Shown here piece after piece: positions 1-12,100 of a stretch of 64,000 nt of DNA (the stretch's first letter is position 1; the number at the start of each line of letters is the position of its first letter). Position numbers and translations under genes: made by a program. The DNA lies in NCBI GenBank assembly GCA_964016985.1, contig OZ024828.1:84894308-84958307 (forward strand), written 5' to 3'. The notes under the pieces were generated by a model. That model was given only the letters and a program-made list of their open reading frames with translations, ran no database searches and had not been told where the DNA came from. The DNA is from Anodontia alba. Its lineage: Eukaryota; Mollusca; Bivalvia; Lucinida; Lucinidae.

Positions 1-75
1 AGAAAAAACATCAAATTTTTTTGGCAGTAAAAAGCAACTTAAATGGAGCTGTGTTCCATTTTTGAATTCATTCAG

Positions 76-196
76 ATGAAGTTATCAAGAAGAGATTGCT
101 GATCGATGGCGATGGAGGGAATGATGACAAGCGACTCAACAATCTGATACGGACATTTATACGATGGTGTAACAGCAATGAATCTGCTGAAGAAAA
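76..196 (+). CDS. THOC7: THOC7 exon (first in window)
   Basis: The acceptor TTCAG ends at 75 and the donor GTATGT starts at 197. The exon encodes DEVIKKRLLIDGDGGNDDKR and then the FIRWCNS block; the first codon (Asp) is split with an upstream exon that lies outside the window. Confidence 0.93.
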
Positions 197-3100
197 GTAT
201 GTATATCTAGGGCTTTGCAAACTATTTTAATTTATTTTGTTTCCTTTACAGAATTTACAATTTTTTCTTGAGATAACAACCCCAGTGGTATATTTGTCAA
301 AGCACTGGCTAGTATTACCAACTTTTCAATTTTCTGCAGGGTATCTGCACATGACAGTCACTGCATCCAGATTTGTTCATTTCTGAATAAAATGTTAATT
401 TAGGCTTACCTGTCTTGTCCAAAATTCCACACAAGTGTGGTGAAAGCCCTATTACAGAAATCGCAATTGCCGACTGTGAAAATTCTAATTTTACTGTCTT
501 CTTATATCTTATATTATCATGCAAATCTGATAAGTCTGCTTCAGTCACAGTATACAATGTTCAGTAATAAGATTGATACACTTCAGCCTCTTTATAACAC
601 GGTTCGTTATAACACGGTTTTGGATATAACACGGTTCTAAGATGGATCCCAAAAATGTATAGATTATATTGAAAAATGACCATAAATGGTCATTTTTCAA
701 TATTATCTATACATTTTTGTTTGGATATAACATGGTTGTTTAACCAACACGGTTTATGCTATGGACCCCAACAATAGTGTTATAAAGAAGTTGTGGTGTA
801 CTTTTTTTTTTGTAATCCATAGACATTAATTCTTTGCTTGCTGGGTAATTTTGCATGCTTTTTTGTCGTCTGTGAATTTTTTTATTACAATTAACTTTTT
901 CGAAAAAAATCTTTCAGGAATACCATCAAATTGTCAAACAGTTTGGATTCAGATGAGACCTGATCTGGGTCCAAACTGTTTGCAAAGGTTATCAGCAGAC
1001 GACAAAAGTCACCACTAAAGGGGAAAGAGGTATTGTTGCTCAGAACGGCCCAAACCATTGTTGGGCCAAAACAGAGTAAACATTATCCCATCTGTATCAA
1101 AACCACTTTTCACACTTTGGATCATTTGGCAAACTGGACCCAGTTGTTCAAAACTAACAATGTCGTTAGTTAACGTATCATTAAAACTTCGATCAATAAA
1201 TATGACATATATGCTAATATTTTTGCTGAAAAAATGTGAGTAGCTTTTGCATTTGCAAAAGCTACTCACATTTTTTCAGCAAAAATACCTGTGATTTAGA
1301 TATTGTACTTACTAGAACATTTAACATTTTGATGATTAACAAGCTTGTTAAGCTAACGATGCTTTGAACAACTGGGCTCTTTATGTGTGTAAACCTGGTT
1401 AAATTACACAGAGAATATGCATGCCTCTATGTATATTGATTATTGACCGGGTCACTAAAAATGTAACAATCTCAAATAAGATGTCTAAATTTCCGTTTCT
1501 TCTTGTAAAAGGGATCTGAAATGAATTGAAATCTAAGATAGGAAGGTTTTACTTTAAAAATGACTATATATAAGCAATGAATAAAAAATGTGAGTTTTGA
1601 GGAGAAATACTGCTTTAACCCTTGTCATGCTGAATAAATTGAGATACCACACCCACTTTTAATTTTCAATCAATCATATTACTTGAGCCAGATAATTGAC
1701 ACAAATTCACATGCTGAATGGCAAACAGTGCAGATCCAGGTCAGTTGACTTCTTCAGAAGCCAGCTGATCTGGGTCTACACTGTTTGCAAAAGCAGGGTA
1801 TATCTGGGTTCAGCAGGACAAGGGTTAACAACAGGTGACTGTGGATGGATTTTTTATTATTATACCCAGAAAATAGGATTTGGCATGTTATTCATTCATA
1901 TTTGCAGAAAGAAAAGAAAACAGATAGGATTTGACAGTTCACTCCGAGTGGCAGAAAAAGAAAATGATTCAAATGAAATGCAGTATCCTGATTTATGGGA
2001 AATTTAAGCTTTTTTTAAATGTCATCTGCAAGTTCTTAAATTCAGCATGCATCAGGATCCACACTGTTTGCCATTCATCCAGCACATTTTAGCCACATTC
2101 CATAGCTCTAGATAAGGTGCTTTTTCTACAAAAAAATACTGATAGTGTTCTGACACTGTATTTGTCCACAAAACATGTGTTGTTGGTACTCATTAGAAGT
2201 GCCTCACAGAGGCACTTCTAATTAGTACCCACAACATATGATTTCATGGAGAAATAAGAAAAGTATTATATGGGTACCCCATATTATCTGGAGCTATGAA
2301 TAAGTACCTGGAAGAGAGCTAAAATAAGAATAATTATAATTTCTACAAGTCGATTATTAGTCGGTGATTGGCGGGTTTTACCAAACACATGATCAGCTAT
2401 GAACCACTGGTGGAATCCCAACACTACTATAAATTACACTACAGTAGTCATAGGTCTAGATAACAGCGGGTATCAGGTAAATAATTTTCTTATTTCTCAA
2501 TGAAAACATATGTTGTGGGTACTCATTAGAAGTGCCTCGGCAAGGCACTTCTAATGAGTACCACATGTATTTGTTGAGAAATAAGAAAAATATAGATACT
2601 TTTTGGTTGAAAAAAGCATCTTATCAAGAGCTATGCACTACTCAACTGTCGTCTGTTTTACAGCCACCTGACTTGTCAAAGAATGCTGGCCACCCTGGCC
2701 CAGTGTGATCTCACAATAGACAAGTCGGCTCAGATCTACAGAATGAATCAGCTGGAACAGTCCAACTACCAGACCCTCAACAAACAAATAGGTAAAAGAA
2801 CTAAAAAATTAGGGTATGGTAAATGTCCTAAAATTTTGAACACTTTATTCCATATTTTTTTGTCAAATTTTTGCTTTTTATGCAATTGTTTCTTAAAATA
2901 CTTAGTGAAATGGCAAACAGTGTAGACCCTAATCAGACTGCTCCTTCAGGAGCAGTCTGATCTGGGTCTACACTGTTTGCATATGCTATTTTGTCAGAAA
3001 CTTTGGTGTATGAAATTTTAGGACATTTTCCATACTTTAGCATTGTAATCCCCGTGAGCAAATGACTGGGTTCATAGAGTTTGTTTCTATTTTTAGCTCC

Positions 3101-6100
3101 ATATAAGCTTGGACTTTTTAGAATATCTCTTTATATACCTAATGGAATTTGTTCAAATAAAATGCAAAATACACAGAAAATCAAGCTTTCTGGTGGTCTA
3201 GTCTTTTTCTTGAGAAGATTCGAGAAACGATTTTTTGTCAGAATTCATGGGCATTGCACTGGTAGCCCAGATTGAGAACAAAAACAATGTTTGCCTGAAT
3301 CAGACCAGATCTCAGAATAGTGCTTACGCCACCAGAAAGAGCTTGGTTTTCCCTGTATTTTGCACTTTGTTTGAACAAAATTACAAATTCCATTAGGTAT
3401 AAATAGAGATATTTTTAAAAGTCCTGCCTTATGGGGAATAGAAACAAACTCTTTGTACCTAGTCATTTGGCCTTGTGGATTCCCCACATTGTTTAGGCTA
3501 ATGTACCACTTATATTTCATTCACATAGTTCCAGGTAAGGTGCTTTTTTTAAAACCAAAAAGTTATGGTATTTTGCTTATTTCTCCACGAAAACATATGT
3601 TGTGGGTACTCCTTGAAAGCACCTCAGTTATTGTGGGTACTCATTAGAAGTGCCTTGCCCAGGCACTTCTAATGAGTACCATAACATGTTTTTGTGGAGA
3701 AATAAGAAAAATATATAATACCTGATGCCCCATCTTACCTTGAGCTGTGCATTCAGAGATGATAGTTCATTCAGAATGGCAGAAAAAAGATGGTTCAAAT
3801 GAAATGCAATGATTTGATATTACTTGTATTACTTGGGGAAAAAATAGGAGCGCTGTGGGCAAACAAAATACTCAACAAACAACCTAGTGATAATGGCATA
3901 TAAAGAAAACATGAGGATACTACAGGTATAAAAAGTTTTTCATATTTTTTTTAGTGGAACTTAGAATTGTCTCAGCAATGTCATTTTTTTCATGATGGTT
4001 CAAATGCCCTAAATGTTCTTTTGCTATGGTCAGCCTGGATGCCTTTTGGACTTCTGTCAGGTGTTTCGGTACCCACCTAGTACTTACCTTGCTCATACCT
4101 ATTTTTTTTTTCTTGTAAAATCTGATGTTCCTATGCTTTGCTGATGCTAACTGATTAGCTACCTCCTGCAATGCTACTAATTTTGAAATCTTTAGGAGTT
4201 AAAATATATGGAACATATAGCAAACCTAACCAGTATTGTTCTTCATTTAATTTGTATAAAGCAGTTCTTTTAGTTATCAGTATTTGAGGTAATGAGAGGC
4301 AACTGAACTTGAAGAGATTCTGATTGTGAAATATGTTTTCTCTCACACAGAGCAAAAAATCAAGGAAGCACAAGAGAAGATTTGCGAGTGTAAACATGAG
4401 TTACAACAAGCCAAGAGAGTTCGTAAACACAGACAAGGTTTGTTCAGCATACCCAGTGTATGATCTTGTAGCTTGCCTTCAATCCCGGCAGGCACATGAC
4501 GTAAATACAACGTCGATGCAACGTCATGACGTTGCATCGACATTGAGGCGACGTTGTATTTACGCACAGAGACGTAAATACAACGTTGCCTCAACATCGA
4601 TGCAACGTCTTGACGTTGCATCGACGTTGAGGCGACGTTGTATTTACGTCATGTGCCCGCTGGGATTTGTGACTGAGAAGTCGTTTTATCCTTACTTTGC
4701 CATTTTAGCTGTTTTGAGCAGTTATAGAATACCAGAATGTATTCATTGCAAATTTCAAAGCAGATTTAGAGGAAGAAAATTCAGTTTTGTAGAAACTAAA
4801 ATGACAGATAAGCATACCTGATTTTATTTTCATTTAGTACATTGAAACCTCTTTATAAGATGGTTCATTAAAAGACAGTTTTGGATATAATAGGGCCCAG
4901 TTGTTTAAAGCGTCGTTAGCTTAACAAGCTCGTTAAGGGTCATTTCGTTAACTGTTTTAGCGGATTCAATACACAGTATTCTGATATTTTTTGCTGGAAA
5001 AATGTGAGTGCAAAAGATACTCACATTTTTTCAGCAAAAAATTTCAGCATATTTGCATATCACTCAATGTAAATTTTAACAAATCGTTAACTAACGACAT
5101 CGTTAGCTTTGAACATATGGGCCCAGAAGTGTTGTTTTGATACAACATGGTTGTTTAGCTAACATGGTTTTAGCTTTGGATCCCAGCAATAACATTATAA
5201 AGAGGTTGTGGTGTATTTGGACAGGCCTGAGCATACAGTGTCATAGGCACTTCTAACAAGTACCACAACATATGTTTTCATGGGGAAATAAGAAAAATAT
5301 CAATGCTTTTGGATTGAAAAATTACTTATCAAGAGCCAAGTGTATACTCAAATCAGATGCCACAGAATTTTGGACATCACGAAAACATGCCTATATAGTT
5401 TTGACCCCCTTAAACCCCCCTTTTATACAGTAAAACTGGGGTTTACAGGGGTATACATTAATTTTCATATTTCTGCTCAAAAACATAGATTGTGGGTATT
5501 CATTAGAACCACCTTGCTGAGGCAGTTCTAACAAGTACCCACAATCCATTTTTTGAGCAGAAATATGAAAGCTACCAGAATTTTCATCTGAATGTTTTCA
5601 TTTTTTGGTGGTAAAATTCTTAATATATTTGAATAGGCGTATTTTCATAATGATCATGCAAAAACATACAAAATCAGTGGACAAAGTATTTTGTAATCAT
5701 CCTGTACAATATCCTGCTGAATAAATATGCCCTCAAAGATAAATACCATATTCAATCTAATTACTGCACATATCCCTATAAGCGCACAGTCAAGCAATTT
5801 CTTAAGATTACAGCCTTTGTACTTTTTTATCTACCACTTTCTAAAAGCGTATGTTGTTCATACTCATTTGACTTGCCTTGACTGGTCGAGATAACCCCGC
5901 GACTTGTTGTGGCAATTCAAGTGAGTACCAACAAGATATCCTTTTAGAAATTAATCAGAAAAAAAATACTGTGTAAACATCCTTAAATAATCCTCTCATG
6001 AAATATTCAGCTAATGTTTTTTCTTTAATGTGTGCTTTATTAGGTGGTTATTTTATTTTATTTTTTTTTTTTTTTTTTTTTTTTTTGTGTGTGTAAATTT

Positions 6101-9100
6101 GAAAAAACCTAAGCACACAGTGCAGTAATTAGATTGAAGAGGGTGTGCTAGTAGTATTTGTAACAAGTCAGTACTTACAAAACTCATTTTATATTTGTAT
6201 TTTTATTGACTTGTTACATGTATTAAGGTTGTATTGTTTGATTTTGCCAATATACTGGTATGGGGAAAATAAGAGGAAGAATGAAGAAGTTGAGGAAGAC
6301 AGAAGGAAGAAAAGAGATAGAAGGTTTTCTATGGACTGAGTCTAGAGTGCTCTATCTTCAAGTCTTGTGTCTTGATGGTTTCGAGTGTCTCAGTAGAGCA
6401 TGTTTGTCAGGGGAGTTTATTCCAGCGAAAGATAGATTTGGGGAGAAAGAAACCCATATATAATATTTGTCTGCTCTGAATTGACTGTATTGATGTGCTC
6501 GTCTCCCTGTGCATCTTTGTAAATAATTTTCCTTCTCTATGGCTGTAAGGTTGTGCCAGATCTTGTAGAGCACACACAGCCTAGAATCTACATGTCTGTT
6601 TGAGAGTTCTCCAATCTAAACTGTGTAGTATGTCCATGACACTTGAGGTGATGGTGTCTGCCTGTGGCCCAGCTTGCAGCCCTTTTCTGGACTATTTCAA
6701 GTTACTCGACTTATCTGTGGGTTATCTGTTGCCTCCTTGATACTACATGTACTTATGCACGCTGGGTCTCACTCTGTATTGCTGTATTCAAGTTTGGGGT
6801 GAGATTTGTATGCTGTCTTTGACTAATTTATGTTCCTCATCCGAGTTTCTGTATTTATTGCAGAATATGATTCTTTGGCCAAAGTGATACAGCAACAACC
6901 AGACAGACAACAAACTACACAGTAAGTACACTGGAACCGCTTTATAAGACAGTTTGTTATAAGATAGTTCATTATAAGACAGTTTCACATATAAGACTGT
7001 TTAAAGGTGGACCCCAAAGTTTGTATCCAAAGGAAAATGTATTGATTATAAAGAAAAATGCCCATTTATGCTTTTTTTACATGTATAATCTATACAGTAA
7101 ATGTCCTAAAATTTTGAACACTTTAATCCATATTTTTTGGGCATGAATTTTGTTTTTTATGCAGTTGTTTGTTACAATTCTTAGTGGAATGGCAAACAGT
7201 GGTTCCGGAGCAGTCTGATCTGGGTCTGCACCATTTGCAATGGCCATTTTGTTAGTACATTAAGTATACAAAATTTTAGGACATTAACCGTACATTTCTG
7301 TTATATACACCATGGTTTATTATCTAACAGTTTTTGCTTCAGACACCAGTAATGGTATTATCAAGAAGTTGTGATGTATATTACATTTCTATAGGTGATC
7401 AGGGCTGACAAATCAAAATTTACTCTACAGTCAAACTTCAATGGCTCGAACATCTTTGGAACCATAGAAATTTGTTCTAGACTTAGGTAGTTCAAACCAC
7501 TGAGGGTTAATCATAGCTCCAGGTCAGGAGGCTATTAGGGATAATGTAGGGATGTCTTTTTAATCTTCTATAAAATGGTTAAAATTGCCTCAATGAGGTG
7601 AATGCTGAAAATGAAAAGAAGATGAAAAAAAAACTGCATTATGATGAAGTATGGGCAGGCTTTTTACAGTTGCTACACAGCACTGAAATCAAATAAAATC
7701 TATAACTAGATTGAGCAGTTTTCCATTCCAAAACAATCTCAAAGATCTAGAGCCGTCTTGTAAGATGGATCTTGATCTATGGGAATTTTTTGGAAGAGAA
7801 AACTCCATTTTATAGTTGAATTACACAAGTCTGATTCATATACAGTCTACTCTCGTTATCTCAACTTCGCTTATCTCAAATAACCTCTTATCTCAAAGTG
7901 AAAATCTGGTCCCTGTTTCAACATGGAAACCTAACAACAGGTGACAAAATATTGTGGAAAAGAGGAGAAATTGCTCCAAAGGAGCAATTTCTCCTCTTTT
8001 CCACAATATTTACAATATATCTCTGACTTCAGGAGTTTAATTATATATTTGTTTGTGAAATGTGGTTGTACGATTTAGTTTTTCCTTAATTCTGCAAACC
8101 TATGTCGAGGTACGGATATCTCGAAATATTTTAGAGAGTTCCTTGGACTTGGAGGTAACAAGAGTTGACTGTTTTTGCGATAGTTTTGGAAGAATAAGGC
8201 CCCGTTTTTTAACTGAATAAATACTGTAGGAAGAGATAGTCTTATAACAGAATAATCTTTTAATCAAATACGGTATGAGGCAGGGCTCGGGAAAACCGGA
8301 AAAATAGCCGGTCTGGACCGAAATTAAGAATTCTGGACCGATTTCAAACACCCCAAAACGCTAATAAATCGGTCCAACATTTCCCAAACCAACCAATTTT
8401 CACAAATCAATGATGTCTAAAAAATCACAAACGGTCTAGTCTTTCCAAACTGACAACGTCCGCGCACCTTTTAAATGCGATATTATGGTAGTTATAAGGC
8501 TCTAAACGGTCATTTGACATGTATATTGGAGAGACAGCTGAATAACGGCAACCTACCGCAGCACAAATTACGTCATTATCCAAACATTGTCAAAAAATCA
8601 ACACTTCACTGACCTTTGTGCGGTAAACAAGCGATTAACACGAATCATCAGTAACGGTAGTCTGATAATTAATCCGTTTGTGTGACACGTGTGAATACAC
8701 TGAGACTGCAAAACATCCAGGTGCAGTCGGCGTGTCCAAAAGATCAAAGGTCGCTTTACTGAGAGTGATAAAAGAATGCACCGCTTGAACGCACCCGTTT
8801 TCTTCCTCTTCTTTTTTGTTTTGATCAACACGGTTTGTCGGTCCCAGATTCGATAAATAAATTCCCAAACCGTGTACGTCCTGATCAGATGTCGCATACA
8901 ACGGCGTCTGATCTGGGTATAATTGATTGCTTCTTTTTTTTTTTTTTTTTTTTTTTTGTTGATTGCCGTAACACGCGAGTATAATTCAAGGTAGATTTCA
9001 CAGTAAAAATAAGTAATGCACCACTTGCGCTAGGCAAGATTGGTCAGTGCTTAAAATTTAAGCAGTCTGGTTAAATCTTGAAACACTGAAAACTGCAAAA

Positions 9101-12100
9101 CCGCCCGTGGCGCAGGCCTTTTTTATTAGACCTAATTAGGTCCATGAAAGTCGTTTCGTTCCGTCTCTCCTGTTTTCCGCCGTCTTCGCGCTTATACAAG
9201 ACGGGAATCAGTTGTTTATAAATAGTTTAGGAAAACCCTGCGGAGGTGGAAATAACAACAAAACCGTTTTTTCTTTTTTTTTTTTTTTTTTTTCTTTCTT
9301 TTTACATACCTGACTGTATTTATTGATGACGCCAACTTTGATCATGCTCGTTGTACCCGGACTTCCGTCATATAACGGAGTTGAGGTGTATTATTTAAAA
9401 GGAGTTATAGGACTGCCAATTGTCATTAGTTTTCGTGACAGGTGATATGCACATATTTTTTTTTTTGGAAATGGGCTCATTGATGACGTCATCGTCATCG
9501 GCTGGACCGATTCAGATTTCAAAATTTCCAGAGCCCTGGTATGAGGAGATGGTGTTTTGCACAGATGGATGGATGCTGGCTGGCCGGACAGATGGAAAAA
9601 TAATGTTGCTCTGGCACACCATTACCATAAGTGGAGGTCATGCACCTAGTTTGGTTAAATTCCTCCCAGTGGTTTAGGAGGAGGTAGCATGACAAACGGA
9701 CTGATGGATGGAGGCCTTCAAAATATCCCCATTGCTTTTTTAAAAAAACATGGGGATAAAGATTGATAGTAAGCTGGTCTGGATTTTTACTGGTGACATA
9801 TGGAATCTTGATTGTTCTAATATGAGCCTCGTGAATTTTTTCTCCTTCAGGAAACTTGAACTTCTTGGTGAAGAACTGTCAAATTTAGAGGACACAAAAC
9901 AGTCACTGGAACAAAAGGTCAGTGAAAAATCATATTTTAACTCTTACTACTTGCTGAGCAAAGTCAGTAGATAACAGATTAATGATAGTTTTCTTATTTT
10001 TCCCAGAAAATAGGCTTTGACATTTCATGCAAATTGTCTCCTAAGGAGGCAGTTTGCATGAAATGTCAAAGTCTATTTTCTGGGAAAAAATAAGAAGAAT
10101 AATTCAAAATGTTGTCTGTTGAAATTTTTACCCAGCATGCTGAGCAATAAACACCACCTGAAGAGGCTATTGATTGATTAAGAAGGCTATTGACATTGAG
10201 AGGCTAGTGATGCTAATTAAGGCTAATGATAGGCTGTTCTTTGGGGAAAAGAAGTACAGTCGACTCTCGTTATCTCGAACTCGCTTGTCTTGAAAAAAAG
10301 CTTATCTCGAAGTGAAAATCTGGTCCCTGTTTTAACACAGAGAACTATCATCAGGCAACAAAATATTGTGGAAAAGAGGAATTTCTCCTCTTTTCCACAA
10401 TATTTTCAATATATCTCTAACTTAGGAGTCAAATTACATATTCATTCTGTTAATGGTGGTTGTAGGATTGATTGTTTTCCTCAGTTCCGCAAATCTGATA
10501 TGTCGAAGTACGGATATCTCGAAGTGTTTCATAGGGTCCCTTGGATTTCGAGATAACGAGGGTCGACTGTAATATTTTATTAATTACATGGCAGTTAGAG
10601 TTTGTTTGTTTGCAGCAAATAAATGAGGCCATTTTCATTATGCAAGACCGCATGGCTGGTCAGCTGATTCAGTCAGTGGGGTTTTCCGTGACAAAATGCG
10701 ACCTTCTTTTGTGTCTTTAATTTGATTGGTTTTCTACTCTGCATGATCCAATAATTTGATAGTCGAAGGGGCAGAGCGAATGGGATAAAAGATTACTCCG
10801 TATGCACTCATTAATACAATGCATGTAAATTTAATTATGTGATATGACTTCGGATTGACAAAATTAACAATAATTGATGGGATTATAATCTGTTTTGACA
10901 GCCAGGGCGATATACAGTAGTCTGTTATACCACAGTAGAGGTTGGTACATAGAAAAATCTTGAAGCCGCTGTTTGTTGTCTGAAAATATTTTTTGCCAGT
11001 TGTTTTCGCCAAATGAAAATTTTTTGAGCCATTTTTTTTAATCTATCGCACATGAAATGCCAAGCCTTATTTTCTCTGCAAATTGAAAAAAAAAATCAAA
11101 ATGTCATCTGCAATGATGACTAGTGCTTTAAGGGTTAAAATTCATAATACACATTTTATTTTTCATCTGCTGCAGTTTTAATTAGCGCTTTAAGGGTTAA
11201 AATTTCATAATACACATTATTAATCTGTTTTCAGCTTGATTTAAGAAGAAAACAGTTCCATGTATTGATCTCATCCATCCATGAGCTACAGAGGATACTT
11301 GAAGGTAAATGTCTCTTCAGCTACAGTATACATCATAAGTGTAACACTCATGTGTAACATGCATGACTATGTGTACGAAAATAATATTATTTGTGATAGA
11401 GACACTAACTGGTATAAAATATGTTGCTTCTTTACCATAGGGGCTGCTTTTCAACGAAAGAATTTATAGCTTCCAAGATAAGGGCTACTCTTAAAGGAAA
11501 GCATTTGCTCCCCCTGGGAGCAAATCCTTTCCTTTAAGAGTAGCCCCTATTCGAAAGTTAATACTAGGAAAAATTTTCCAAGATTTTTTCTCGTGTGCAT
11601 AAAAATAATTTCAATCTGGATACCTTACTGTACATGATATGCCATGCAAGAAAAAGATTTTAAAGCCGTCTGATCATAGCCTTAAAATCCGGCTTACAGA
11701 ATCAGTGAATGCTGAAGAATATATCAAGGGATCAAACATGGTTTTTCATACATTAACATTCGCCAGGTCCCGTGGGAGGTGTTGAAAACCGAGGCCAGAG
11801 GCCGCGGTTTTCAACACCTCCCAAGGGACCTGGCGAATGTTAATGCATTGAAAAACCATGTTCGATCGCTATTATTGCATATAAACTATAAACATCTGTT
11901 ACATTTCATGTTATTTCTTGCACTATTTTGTTTCGCCTTTTCACCGATGTCTTGTGAACATAATTTCAACAGACTATGCTTGTTCTAGGGCTGGGCAGTA
12001 CACATCTCGTGACGGCAGGAATTCTATGGCCCCGGTACGAGCATATTGAAAGTTGCGTAGCCGTGCATTAACAGTGCGTGAATTGCTTGCTTATACACGG

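Noticed and set aside
4333..4821. 162-codon frame on +
   Set aside because: It starts in a THOC7 exon in a different frame and runs through the CAACGT palindrome. It is a shadow.
8598..8901. Frames of 88-99 codons on the minus strand in the hAT-like element
   Set aside because: No hAT dimerisation or DDE motif is visible, and two overlapping frames of equal length suggest chance.
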